DNA of 64,000 nucleotides from Mesorhizobium sp. M3A.F.Ca.ET.080.04.2.1 (GTDB lineage Bacteria; Pseudomonadota; Alphaproteobacteria; Rhizobiales; Rhizobiaceae), in NCBI RefSeq assembly GCF_003952525.1, contig NZ_CP034451.1:4626501-4690500 (forward strand), in the 5' to 3' direction. Below are positions 51,339 through 59,605 of this stretch, piece after piece. The notes below the pieces were generated by a model, which was not told the origin of the DNA, did no database searches, and saw nothing but the letters and a program-made list of their open reading frames with translations. The position numbers and the translations under genes are program-made. Each line of letters begins with the position of its first letter. Position 1 is the stretch's first letter.

Positions 51339-52664
51339 TCAGAAGTCGGCAACCTTGCCCCAGGCCGAAGCGTCGAAGCGCTGCGGATCGTAGGATTTCG
51401 GATCGACGATCGGTTCCGACCCGGTCAGGAGATCGGCAAGCAGGTGCCCGGCGCCGGGACCGATGCCGAAGCCGTGTCCCGAAAATCCGGCAGCCAGGAT
51501 GAAACCCGGCACGGTTTGGATTTCGCCGATGGCGGGCACGCCGTCCGGGGTGCTGTCGACGTAGCCGGCCCACGCCGCGCTGATCCTGGTCTTGCGCAGT
51601 GCCGGCAAGAGGTCGAGCGCGCGAGCGTGGATCAGGCGAATGGTTCCCTGGTCCACGGCCGGGTCGAGAATGCGCATCCGTTCCATCGGAGTCGGTTGGT
51701 CGAGCCGCCAGCGTTGGAGCGTTTCGTGGCCCGAGCGCATACCCTCCAGCCCGCCGGGCGCGAGGCTGCGCCAGCGCTTCAGGAACATCGGTAGGAACTG
51801 GGGGGAGAAGCGCAGCTGCTGCGGCGTCACGTCGACGCGTCCGCGTCCGCTTATGGCGAGTGTGTAGCCGCCGTCGCCGCGCCGCGTGGACGAGATCTTC
51901 GCTGTGTGCAGCGCGTCCGGCAGGCCCTCGGCACCGGGCGAGACCGACATGATGGAGGAGCGGATCGAGGCTTGGGGAAAGCGGAAGCCGACTTGATGGC
52001 AAAAGGAGGACGCCCAGGCACCGCCGGCCAGGATCGCCGCCTTGGTGCGGATCGTGCCGTTTTCCGTGACCACGCCGCTCAGGCGTCCGCCCTCGGTTTC
52101 GAGGCCGCGCGCGGCGCAATTCTGGTTGACGCTGCCGCCGAGCTTGAGGATGGCGCGGGCGACGGCGGGCGCAGCCTGCGACGGATCGGCCGTGCCGTCG
52201 CTCGGCGAGAAGACGCCGCCTTTCCAGCTCCGGCCCGTGGCGCGGCCACGCTCGCTGGCTTCGGCGCCGTCCAGCATATGCGTGGTGACGCCGGCGGTCC
52301 TGGCGAAGTCGCGCCAGCGCGCCCAGCCGGCCAGCTCCGCCTCGTCATTGCTGAGATAGAGCAGGCCGCAGCGGCGGAAGCCGGTGTCCTCGCCGGTTTC
52401 CGCCGCAAAGCTGTCCCACAGATCGAGGCTGCGGGTCGCCATCGGCAGCTCGCGGGCGTCGCGGTTCTGCTGCCGGCACCACCCCCAATTCCTGCAGGAC
52501 TGCTCGGCGCCGATATGGCCCTTTTCGACGAGCGCGACCTTCACGCCGCGCCGCGCCAGGTAGTAGGCCGCGAAGACGCCGACGATGCCGCCGCCGATCA
52601 CCACCGCATCCGCGGATCGCGGCAGTTCGCTGGACGTCTCGATTTGCTGCAGCGGCGCGCGCAT
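51339..52664 (-). CDS. DAO-family FAD-dependent oxidoreductase
   Basis: This 441-residue protein has a short N-terminal tail before the FAD motif (AVVIGGGIVGVFAAYYLARR), the motif SCRNWGWCRQQNRDARELPM and the C-terminal GFSGHGFGIGPGAGHLLADL. It is a D-amino-acid/opine-type flavoprotein distinct from 43290-44408 in length and N-terminus. It is divergent from an AsnC/Lrp regulator, and two copies of a conserved 15-bp motif sit between them, so the regulator probably controls it. The substrate should be an amine or amino acid brought in by the neighbouring ABC transporter. Confidence 0.85.
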   Translation of the reverse strand: MRAPLQQIETSSELPRSADAVVIGGGIVGVFAAYYLARRGVKVALVEKGHIGAEQSCRNWGWCRQQNRDARELPMATRSLDLWDSFAAETGEDTGFRRCGLLYLSNDEAELAGWARWRDFARTAGVTTHMLDGAEASERGRATGRSWKGGVFSPSDGTADPSQAAPAVARAILKLGGSVNQNCAARGLETEGGRLSGVVTENGTIRTKAAILAGGAWASSFCHQVGFRFPQASIRSSIMSVSPGAEGLPDALHTAKISSTRRGDGGYTLAISGRGRVDVTPQQLRFSPQFLPMFLKRWRSLAPGGLEGMRSGHETLQRWRLDQPTPMERMRILDPAVDQGTIRLIHARALDLLPALRKTRISAAWAGYVDSTPDGVPAIGEIQTVPGFILAAGFSGHGFGIGPGAGHLLADLLTGSEPIVDPKSYDPQRFDASAWGKVADF

Positions 52665-52734
52665 GGTTCTCCCTGTCTTGAAGCGCCAGTCTATCGCGTT
52701 GCGCAGGCAGCCGCTGCTGCAGTTATGGCCGGGG

Positions 52735-52749
52735 CAGAATTTTATTCCG
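52735..52749. promoter_or_regulatory. AsnC-type motif copy 1
   Basis: CAGAATTTTATTCCG matches the consensus CRGAATTTTRTKCYG shared by four sites in this window and fits 13 of 15 positions of the E. coli Lrp consensus. It lies 71 bp upstream of the DAO start. Confidence 0.5.
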
Positions 52750-52847
52750 GCGAACCTGGCGAAATCGAGAGTCCCTGCCTTTCAAGCCGTACCCATCCGG
52801 ATGGACAGGCCGGCGGGCTGTGGTAGTCTCGGCCGTTGTTGGAAAGA

Positions 52848-52862
52848 CAGCATTTTGTGCTG
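52848..52862. promoter_or_regulatory. AsnC-type motif copy 2
   Basis: CAGCATTTTGTGCTG has perfect CAGCA/TGCTG arms and fits 13 of 15 positions of the E. coli Lrp consensus. It lies 27 bp upstream of the asnC-family start, a place that suits autoregulation. Confidence 0.6.
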
Positions 52863-52888
52863 CGGTACCCTTTCCCGGAGACAGCCCC

Positions 52889-53365
52889 GTGAAACTGGAT
52901 CGGATCGACATCAAGATTCTGCACGAGCTGCAGAAGAACGGCCGTATCACCAATGTGGAATTGGCGGAACTGGTGCATCTGTCGCCGAGCCCCTGCCTGA
53001 TGCGGGTCAAGAAGCTCCAGTCGGAGGGCTACATCGAGGGCTATTCCGCGCAGGTCAATATCGGCAAGCTCGGCCAGACGCTGACCGTGTTCACCGAAAT
53101 CACCTTGAAGAACCACCGCCAGGTGGACTTCGCCCGCTTCCTTGCCGTGGTGGAGAAGATCGACCAGGTCATCGAGTGCCACCTCGTCTCGGGCGGCTAC
53201 GACTACCTGATGAAGTTCGTGACCTCCGGCATCGGCGAATACCAGACGATCATGGAGCGGCTGACCGACATGGACATCGGCATCGACAAGTATTTCAGCT
53301 TCGTGGTGCTGAAGTCGCCCATCGTCAAGGCGCACATGCCGCTGCCCAGCCTGTTCCCGATGTAG
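52889..53365 (+). CDS. Lrp/AsnC-family transcriptional regulator
   Basis: This 158-residue regulator starts at GTG 52889 with GGAG upstream. The HTH is in LDRIDIKILHELQKNGRITN and ELAELVHLSPSPCLMRVKKL; the C-terminal RAM ligand domain holds DQVIECHLVSGGYDYLMKFV. The SPSPCLMRVK recognition helix is of the type found in AsnC proteins controlling amino acid or proline catabolism. It is divergent from a DAO oxidase and probably responds to an amino-acid-like substrate. Confidence 0.9.
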   Translation: MKLDRIDIKILHELQKNGRITNVELAELVHLSPSPCLMRVKKLQSEGYIEGYSAQVNIGKLGQTLTVFTEITLKNHRQVDFARFLAVVEKIDQVIECHLVSGGYDYLMKFVTSGIGEYQTIMERLTDMDIGIDKYFSFVVLKSPIVKAHMPLPSLFPM

Positions 53366-53372
53366 GCAGAAG

Positions 53373-53409
53373 AATTCCAGGAAGACCGTTACACGCTTTT
53401 CCTGGAATT
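53373..53409. repeat. Intergenic palindrome, family 1, copy B
   Basis: AATTCCAGGAA (53373-53383) pairs with TTCCTGGAATT (53399-53409). The loop contains ACCGTTACACGC, close to ACCGCTACGC in copy A. It lies between the convergent asnC gene and the ABC ATPase gene and may end both transcripts. Confidence 0.65.
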
Positions 53410-53412
53410 GCT

Positions 53413-55080
53413 TTAGCGGTGGCCGTACTGGCTGACGAGCTCCGGGTCGCGGACGAGGCCGTCGAGCCAGGTCGGGTCGAGCTTGGGCACGGAGGAGAAC
53501 AGAAGCTTGGAATAGGGGTGGGCGGGCGCCTTCACCTTGTCGGGCGTGATCTGCTCCACCCGCTCGCCATTGTACATGACCATGATCTCGTCGCAGATCG
53601 CCTCGACGACCGAAAGGTCGTGGCTGATGAAAATGTAGGAAAGCCCGAGCTCCCGCTGCAGCTCCTTGAGCAGCTCGATCACGGCGGATGCCACCACCGT
53701 GTCGAGCGCCGATGTGATCTCGTCGCAAATGATGAGCTTGGGATTTGCCGCCAGCGCGCGCGCAAAGTTCACGCGCTGCTTCTGGCCGCCCGACAGCTCC
53801 GATGGATGACGATAGCGCAATGCCCTCGGCAGGCGCACCATGTCGAGCAGTTCATCGACACGCTTCGAGCGCGCCTGCCTGTCGAGCCCGTGATAGAAGG
53901 CGAGCGGACGGGAAATGATGTCCTCGACCGGCTTGGCTGGATTGAGCGCGGTATCGGCATACTGGAAAACGATCTGCATCTCGCGCAGCTGATCCTGGCT
54001 GCGTTTCTTGGCGGCGCGTTCCAGTTGCTTGCCGTCGAAAACGATGTCGCCGGCTGCCGCCGGATGAATGCCGGCGATCACTCGCGCCAGGGTCGATTTT
54101 CCGCAGCCGGATTCGCCGATGATGCCAAGGTTGCGGCTCGTCTGCACGACCAGACTGACCGAGTCGACGGCGCGGATGCGCGGCAGTCCGTCCTCGCGCA
54201 GCGGTCCATAGCCCGCCGTCAGATTGTCGATGCTCAGCAGCGGCTTCGTTCCGGCATCCGCTTGCGCCTGCCGGGGCTTCGGTTCGAAGGCGGCCAGCAG
54301 TTCGCGGGTGTAGGGGTGCCGGGCAGCAGAGAGAATTTCGGCCGTGGTGCCGGTCTCCTGCACTTCGCCGCCCTTCAGCACCACGATGCGATCGGCGATC
54401 TGCGCGACGACCGCGAGGTCGTGGGAGACGTAGACGCCCGCTATTCCGCCCGCGCGCATGACCGACTTGAATGCCTTGAGCACGTCGATCTGCGTCGTCA
54501 CGTCGAGCGCCGTCGTCGGCTCATCGAAGATGACCAGCTTGGGATCGCCAATGAGCGCCATTGCCGCCGACAGGCGCTGCAATTGCCCGCCCGAGACCTG
54601 GTGCGGATAGCGGGCGCCGATCCCTTCCGGATCTGGCAGCGACAAGGCCCTGAACAGCTCGACCGCGCGCCGTCGCGCCTGCTCGGGCGGCATCAGGCCG
54701 TGGATGCGCGTCACCTCGATCACCTGCTCCATGATCGTGGCCGAGGGGTTGAAGGAGGCTGCGGCACTTTGCGGAACATAGGCGATATCGGTGCCGCGGA
54801 ACTTGGCGCAGTCCTTTTCGGAGAGCGCAGCCATGTTCCGGCCGTTGACATTGATCTCGCCCTGGGTGATCCGGCAACCCGGCCGCGCGTAGCCCATCAG
54901 CGACAGCGCCACCGTGGTCTTGCCGGAGCCGCTCTCGCCGATCAGCGCAACGATCTCGCCGTCGGCTATGTCCAGGCTGACGCCCTTGATGATCTCGACC
55001 AGACGTCCGGCGTCGGTCGTCGCCTCGATCCTCAGGTTCCTGACCTCGACGAGATTGGTCATGCGTCGCTGATCGGTCAT
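53413..55080 (-). CDS. Dipeptide/opine ABC transporter, fused double ATPase
   Basis: This 555-residue protein holds two full ABC ATPase domains in one chain, like fused DppD-DppF. Domain 1 has Walker A (ALIGESGSGKTTVALSLMGY), signature QVSGGQLQRLSAAMAL and Walker B (LVIFDEPTTALD). Domain 2 has GIIGESGCGKSTLARVIAG, ELSGGQKQRVNFARAL and LIICDEITSALD. Each is followed by an oligopeptide-type C-terminal region. The ATG overlaps the permease stop (ATGA). It energises import of the ligand bound by 56967-58577. Confidence 0.92.
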   Translation of the reverse strand: MTDQRRMTNLVEVRNLRIEATTDAGRLVEIIKGVSLDIADGEIVALIGESGSGKTTVALSLMGYARPGCRITQGEINVNGRNMAALSEKDCAKFRGTDIAYVPQSAAASFNPSATIMEQVIEVTRIHGLMPPEQARRRAVELFRALSLPDPEGIGARYPHQVSGGQLQRLSAAMALIGDPKLVIFDEPTTALDVTTQIDVLKAFKSVMRAGGIAGVYVSHDLAVVAQIADRIVVLKGGEVQETGTTAEILSAARHPYTRELLAAFEPKPRQAQADAGTKPLLSIDNLTAGYGPLREDGLPRIRAVDSVSLVVQTSRNLGIIGESGCGKSTLARVIAGIHPAAAGDIVFDGKQLERAAKKRSQDQLREMQIVFQYADTALNPAKPVEDIISRPLAFYHGLDRQARSKRVDELLDMVRLPRALRYRHPSELSGGQKQRVNFARALAANPKLIICDEITSALDTVVASAVIELLKELQRELGLSYIFISHDLSVVEAICDEIMVMYNGERVEQITPDKVKAPAHPYSKLLFSSVPKLDPTWLDGLVRDPELVSQYGHR

Positions 55081-55928
55081 GCGTCGCGGTCCCTGATCTT
55101 CTGCGGCAAGTTGTCGATCAGCAGGTTGACGCTGATGGTGAGGCTGGCGATCGCCAGCGAAGGCACGATGACGGCCGGGGCCGCGAATGGCAGGCCGCCG
55201 ATGTTTTCGCGCACCAGCGCGCCCCAGTCGGCCAAAGGCGGCTGCAGGCCGAGGCCCAGGAAGGACAGGCCGGAAAGCAAAAGCACGATGAAGACGAAGC
55301 GCAGGCCGAAGTCGGCCAGCACCGGTCGGATGATGTTGGGCAGGATCTCCGACCCGATGAGATAGATGGTGCTTTCCCCGCGGACGCGGGCGACGGTCAT
55401 GAAGTCCATGGTGTTGATGTTGACGGCGAGCGCCCGCGCGAAGCGGTAGGCGCCGGGGATGTAGATGACGGCTAGCGTCAGGATCAGCACCGGGATCGAC
55501 GAGCCGACCGCGGCGACGACCACAAGCCCGAACAGCTTGCTGGGGATGGAGTTCATGGCGTCGAGGAAGCGGCTGAGGCAGGTGTCGAGCCAGCCGCCGG
55601 TGACGGCCGCGATCATCCCCAGCACCACGCCCGAAAAGCAGGCGATGGAGACGGCGGCCAGCGATATGCCGACGGTGTAGCGCGCGCCCATCAGCACCCG
55701 CGAGAGCATGTCGCGGCCCAGATAATCCGAGCCGAGCCACAGTCCCTGACGCATCGGGCCGAAGTAGTCGTCGTCGACAATATCGCCGATCGAATGAGGA
55801 ATGATGTAGGGCGCGAAGATGGCGACGAGCGTCCACGCCAGGATGACCAGCGAAGCCAGGACGCCCACCAGGTTGTAGCTGTGGCCCAGGAAGGACCGCC
55901 GGGAAATTGCCGCGCGCGCCATCGTCAC
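55077..55928 (-). CDS. ABC transporter permease, DppC type
   Basis: This 283-residue inner-membrane protein has about six helices and the permease EAA-type loop. It carries LGSDYLGRDMLSRVLMGARY and MTVARVRGESTIYLIGSEIL, as in DppC/OppC. It starts at a GTG overlapping the stop of the upstream permease (GTGA), or at ATG 55922, and is coupled to the ATPase gene. With the other permease it forms the translocation channel. Confidence 0.9.
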   Translation of the reverse strand: MTMARAAISRRSFLGHSYNLVGVLASLVILAWTLVAIFAPYIIPHSIGDIVDDDYFGPMRQGLWLGSDYLGRDMLSRVLMGARYTVGISLAAVSIACFSGVVLGMIAAVTGGWLDTCLSRFLDAMNSIPSKLFGLVVVAAVGSSIPVLILTLAVIYIPGAYRFARALAVNINTMDFMTVARVRGESTIYLIGSEILPNIIRPVLADFGLRFVFIVLLLSGLSFLGLGLQPPLADWGALVRENIGGLPFAAPAVIVPSLAIASLTISVNLLIDNLPQKIRDRDA

Positions 55929-56875
55929 CTGAGCCTCGGATTGGACATGATGGCGATGATGTCGGCGGTCGTGATGAGCAAGAGATAGCCGAGGCAGAAG
56001 ATCATCGCGCAGCTCTGGATCAGCGGCAGGTCACGGGTCGCGACCGCATCGACCATCAGCTTGGCAATGCCGGGATAGTTGAAGATCGTCTCCACGATGA
56101 TGACGCCTCCGACCAGATAGGATAGCGAGAGTGCGACCGCATTGACGATCGGCCCCAGCGCGTTGGGAAGCGCGTGCCGGAGCACCATGCGGCTGCGCGA
56201 TGCGCCCTTCAAAAGCGCCATCTCGACATAAGGCGTGGACAGCGTTTCGATCACCGCGGCGCGGGTCATGCGGATCATCTGCGCGGAGATGACGAAGGTG
56301 AGGGTGATCACCGGCATCGAATAGATGCGCACGAGATCGGTCAGCGAATGCGCCTCGTTGACCGAGGACAGGGCTGGCAGCCATTTGAGATAGACGGCAA
56401 AGAGCAGGACCGCCAGCGTCGCCACCATGAACTCTGGCACCGAGATGACCCCGATCGAAAGCACGGTGACGGTGCGGTCGTAGAGGGAGCCGCGCAGCAT
56501 CGCGGCGGTGATGCCGAGCGTCAGCGCCAGCGGCACCGAGATCAGCGTGGTAATGCCGGCGAGCTTCATGGTGTTGACGAAGCGGCCGCCGATCAGCGCC
56601 GCGACGGGCATTTCATTGGCATAGGAGGTGCCGAGGTCGCCATGGAGCAGGCCCACGAGCCAGCGCAGGAAACGCAGGATGGCCGGATCGTTGAGATGCA
56701 TGGCTTCACGCAGGCCGGCGACCGCCTCCGGTGTGGCGGCCTGGCCGAGGAGGATCGAGGCGGTGTCGCCGGGCAGCATGCTGGTGGCGAAAAACACCGC
56801 GAACAGGACAATCAAGAGGGTGACGACCGCAGTCGCCAGCCGCTTCAGGATGAGGTTGAGAACCTCAGACTTCAT
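55925..56875 (-). CDS. ABC transporter permease, DppB type
   Basis: This 316-residue inner-membrane protein has the DppB/OppB layout: an N-terminal helix (LATAVVTLLIVLFAVFFATS) followed by PGDTASILLGQAATPEAVAG, and the EAA-type loop VEMALLKGASRSRMVLRHAL before the last helices. GGGAGCG lies upstream of ATG 56875. It follows the binding-protein gene after a 91-bp spacer that contains a very stable hairpin. Confidence 0.9.
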   Translation of the reverse strand: MKSEVLNLILKRLATAVVTLLIVLFAVFFATSMLPGDTASILLGQAATPEAVAGLREAMHLNDPAILRFLRWLVGLLHGDLGTSYANEMPVAALIGGRFVNTMKLAGITTLISVPLALTLGITAAMLRGSLYDRTVTVLSIGVISVPEFMVATLAVLLFAVYLKWLPALSSVNEAHSLTDLVRIYSMPVITLTFVISAQMIRMTRAAVIETLSTPYVEMALLKGASRSRMVLRHALPNALGPIVNAVALSLSYLVGGVIIVETIFNYPGIAKLMVDAVATRDLPLIQSCAMIFCLGYLLLITTADIIAIMSNPRLR

Positions 56876-56930
56876 GGAAGCGCTCCCTGCGGTTGGCGTT
56901 CGGCCTAAAACAATCTTGCGCAATGCGATA

Positions 56931-56956
56931 CCGGGGGCCGGCTGGCCGGCCCCCGG
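56931..56956 (-). terminator. Stable hairpin between binding-protein and permease genes
   Basis: CCGGGGGCCGG (56931-56941) pairs with CCGGCCCCCGG (56946-56956) around a four-base loop. There is no U-run on the minus strand, so it probably protects the upstream binding-protein mRNA and lowers expression of the permeases rather than fully ending transcription. Confidence 0.6.
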
Positions 56957-56966
56957 CAGGCTTCCC

Positions 56967-58577
56967 CTAGGCTTCGAGCCAGAGGTATTCCGCCATTGCG
57001 TAGCCCATCATGCCACCGAGCGGGTTCGCTTCCAAACCCTTCACCTTGCTGGAAAGCGCATCGACGTTGGAAATGTAAGCCGGGATGATGGTGCCGGCTT
57101 CCTCCGCGATCATGGTCTGCATCTGACCGTAGATTTCCTTGCGCTTGGCCTGGTCGAGCAGTCCGCGGGCCTCGACGAGCAGCTTGTCGAACTTCTCCGA
57201 CTTGTACTGGCTCTCGTTCCAGGGTGCGTTGGAGGCGTAGAGGAGCGAGAACAGGATGTCCGGCGTCGGGCGCGGATTGATGTTGCCGAAATGGACCGGC
57301 GCCTTGAGCCAGTAATTGTCCCAATAGCCGTCGGAGGGGACGCGCTGGACGTCGAGCTTCATGCCGATATCGGCGCCGGCGGCCTGGATGATCACCGCCA
57401 TGTCGATCGACGAGGTCGCGGCGTCCGAGGCGATCACAGGGATAGACTGGCCGAGCAGCCCCGCCTTGTTGAAGTGGAACTTCGCCTTGTCGGGGTCGAA
57501 AGCCTTCGGCTTGAGGTCGGCATTGTGGAAGATATTCGCCGGCGAGACCGGCTGGTCGTTGCCGACTTCGCCGAGGCCGCGCAGCGCCGATTTGACGATC
57601 TGCTCGCGATTGACGAGATACTTCATGCCGGCCACGAAGTCGGCCTTGCTGCCCGGCTCCATGTCGAGCCGGATGTTGAGATCCGTGTAGTTGCCCGAGG
57701 TCGTCTTCGACAGTTCGAAGCCCTGCTGGCTCTCCAGCAGCTTCATCGAGCGCGGATTGATCGAGGCGGCGAAATTGATGTCGCCGGAAATCAGGGCGTT
57801 GACGCGCGCGCTGTCGTCGGTGATGGCGATGAACTCGAAGGAGTCGAGGTAGGGCTTGCCCGACTTCCAGTAGTTCTTGTTCTTGGTGACCACAGAGCGC
57901 ACGCCGGGTTCGAACGTCTGCAGCACGAAGGCGCCGGTGCCATTGCCCTTGGAAAAGTCGGTGGTGCCATCCGCGACGATCATGAAATGGTGCAGCGCCA
58001 GGATGGTCGGGAGATCGGCATTCGGATCGGCAAGCGTGATTTCGACGGTCGACTTGTCCACTGCCTTGAAGCCGGTCATCTGCGCGGCGATCTTGGCGAC
58101 CTTGGAGCCGACGGCCTTGTCGAGATGGCGCTTCAGCGAGAACACGACGTCGTCGGCGGTGAGATCCTTGCCGTCATGGAAGGTGACGCCCTTGCGCAGC
58201 TTCACGGTCCAGGTCTTGGCGTCCTTGCTGTCGAAGCTCTCAGCGAGCTCCATCTGCGTCTTGCCGTCCTTGTCGAGGAACGTCAGGCGGTTGTAGAGCG
58301 AGCAGCAGCGGACATAGTCGGTCGAGAGCGACGCCTTTGCCGGATCGAGCGTATCGGCGGTCGAGGACGACCAGCCGGCCGCCTTGAAATTGCCGCCAGA
58401 AACCGGCGTTGCGGCAACGGCCTGGGTGGCACGGCCGAGGACGGTGCCGCCAGCCGCGATCGCGGCGCCGCCGGCCAACAGCATCTTGAGGAGTTCGCGG
58501 CGGCTCGCGCCGCGGCGGATGGCATTTTCGACCATGGCATCGTCTGCCCTGGTCCAGTTCGTGATCTTGTCGGTCAT
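56967..58577 (-). CDS. ABC transporter substrate-binding protein, family 5
   Basis: This 536-residue protein is of the dipeptide/oligopeptide/opine-binding SBP_bac_5 family. It has a long twin-arginine-type leader (RRGASRRELLKMLLAGGAAI, cleavage near AVAATP), LTFLDKDGKTQMELAESFDS, VKLRKGVTFHDGKDLTADDV and FGNINPRPTPDILFSLLYAS. The ligand is unknown; the neighbouring oxidases and aminotransferase suggest an amine, opine or modified amino acid. It opens the transporter part of the operon, 66 bp after the HAD gene. Confidence 0.9.
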   Translation of the reverse strand: MTDKITNWTRADDAMVENAIRRGASRRELLKMLLAGGAAIAAGGTVLGRATQAVAATPVSGGNFKAAGWSSSTADTLDPAKASLSTDYVRCCSLYNRLTFLDKDGKTQMELAESFDSKDAKTWTVKLRKGVTFHDGKDLTADDVVFSLKRHLDKAVGSKVAKIAAQMTGFKAVDKSTVEITLADPNADLPTILALHHFMIVADGTTDFSKGNGTGAFVLQTFEPGVRSVVTKNKNYWKSGKPYLDSFEFIAITDDSARVNALISGDINFAASINPRSMKLLESQQGFELSKTTSGNYTDLNIRLDMEPGSKADFVAGMKYLVNREQIVKSALRGLGEVGNDQPVSPANIFHNADLKPKAFDPDKAKFHFNKAGLLGQSIPVIASDAATSSIDMAVIIQAAGADIGMKLDVQRVPSDGYWDNYWLKAPVHFGNINPRPTPDILFSLLYASNAPWNESQYKSEKFDKLLVEARGLLDQAKRKEIYGQMQTMIAEEAGTIIPAYISNVDALSSKVKGLEANPLGGMMGYAMAEYLWLEA

Positions 58578-58643
58578 GTCATTCCCCTTTCGGTTGATTT
58601 CGCCCGGGATGCTTGTCTTTCTGCGCGCTTTCCGGGCTTGGGC

Positions 58644-59366
58644 TCAGGTTCGTTCCTTCAGGCTTTCCCGCACGGCCATGGCAAAGGCGGCCATCGACGT
58701 GAAGTGGTAATCCGGCACGGTAAAGCGCTCGGGCTCGATCGTGCCACCATAACCCTTCTGGGCATGCCGGCGCTCGATCCAGCAGTTGGTCAGGCCAAGC
58801 GCGCGGGATATGCCGATGTCGTGATGCTGGCTTTGCGCGACATGCAGAATGTCGTTCTTGCTGTCGCCCCGGGAGGCCACGAAGTCGAACACCTTCTGGA
58901 AAAACGCCGGGTCCGGCTTTTCGGTGCCGGTGTCGTCGGCTGTGAAGGTGGCGAAGAATGGCGATCCAAGCTGGAGCTCGAAGTGATCGAGCGCCCAGCG
59001 CCGCGCATTGGTCATGGCGATCAGCTTGTGGGATTTCGCAAGGTCGGCCAAGGCGGCTGCGCTGTCGGGGAAGCCTTTCCAGGCGCCGGCGGAATCCCGC
59101 AGGCGAGCGCCGAACTTCTCCTCGGCTGGCAGGCCGAGCTGCGGCGCAATGACCATGTAGACACGTGCAAGGTCGTCGGGAAACAGGCCAGCCTCGGGCA
59201 TGTAGCGGGCTTGGCGGTAGAGGGTCAGCGCTTCCTCACCGTCGACGGAAACGCCAGCCTCGGCGGCGATCCCGGCCAGGCAGGCCGTGATGCCGCCTTC
59301 GAAGTCGATCAGCGTGCCGACGACATCGAAGGTGACGTATTTGAACTCGCTGAAGGCCCTGGCCAA
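58644..59366 (-). CDS. HAD-like hydrolase, haloacid dehalogenase type II group
   Basis: This 240-residue protein has the HAD nucleophile motif YVTFDVVGTLIDFEGG. The second aspartate of phosphatase-type HADs is absent, as in 2-haloacid dehalogenases. LIAMTNARRWALDHFELQ (motif II), a lysine in GTEKPDPAFFQKVF and motif III near LHVAQSQHHDIGISRALG follow. The start is a TTG with GGAGAG upstream. It is the first gene of the HAD-ABC unit, so it is likely to act on the imported compound or a product of it. Real dehalogenase activity is not shown. Confidence 0.8.
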   Translation of the reverse strand: MARAFSEFKYVTFDVVGTLIDFEGGITACLAGIAAEAGVSVDGEEALTLYRQARYMPEAGLFPDDLARVYMVIAPQLGLPAEEKFGARLRDSAGAWKGFPDSAAALADLAKSHKLIAMTNARRWALDHFELQLGSPFFATFTADDTGTEKPDPAFFQKVFDFVASRGDSKNDILHVAQSQHHDIGISRALGLTNCWIERRHAQKGYGGTIEPERFTVPDYHFTSMAAFAMAVRESLKERT

Positions 59367-59410
59367 GAACTAGCTCTCCTCTGCGGGCGGCCGAATTGCA
59401 TCGTGCTGAA

Positions 59411-59425
59411 CAGAACAAAATTCCG
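59411..59425. promoter_or_regulatory. AsnC-type motif copy 3, upstream of HAD-ABC operon
   Basis: CAGAACAAAATTCCG on the plus strand reads CGGAATTTTGTTCTG on the minus strand, matching 12 of 15 positions of the copy at 52848-52862. It lies 45 bp upstream of the HAD start. Confidence 0.5.
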
Positions 59426-59541
59426 TACTGTCCGGAGCGTCGGCTTTCTTCACAAGCCCGGAAATCCGAGCTTTCTGGCCTTGTCTTGAAAGCAGTCTGG
59501 CACTTCCCCCGCGCTGGATACGCCGAAATGGCGCAGGGCTG

Positions 59542-59556
59542 CGGCACAAAATTGCG
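59542..59556. promoter_or_regulatory. AsnC-type motif copy 4, upstream of HAD-ABC operon
   Basis: CGGCACAAAATTGCG reads CGCAATTTTGTGCCG on the minus strand and shares the ATTTTGTGC core with the copy at 52848-52862. It lies between the aminotransferase stop and the HAD start. Confidence 0.4.
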
Positions 59557-59605
59557 AAATCGTCTGCCCCGGCGACATTTCGAAACACGAGGTATTCGCC
59601 GCCCG

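Noticed and set aside
52585..55365. Plus-strand open frame of 926 codons across asnC and the ABC ATPase region
   Set aside because: It is out of frame with asnC and antisense to the ABC ATPase, both of which have full sets of motifs.
58644..59366. HAD protein as phosphonoacetaldehyde hydrolase (PhnX) in an aminophosphonate pathway with the class III aminotransferase
   Set aside because: Motif I lacks the PhnX pattern and the aminotransferase is class III rather than the PhnW type; no other phosphonate gene is present.
56628..59489. Plus-strand open frame of 953 codons opposite the ABC permease, binding protein and HAD genes
   Set aside because: It spans several well-supported minus-strand genes and its product is Arg/Gly/Val-rich noise without motifs.
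59485..59505. TGGCAC resembling the -24 box of a sigma-54 promoter upstream of the HAD-ABC operon
   Set aside because: The -12 GC element is missing at the required spacing.
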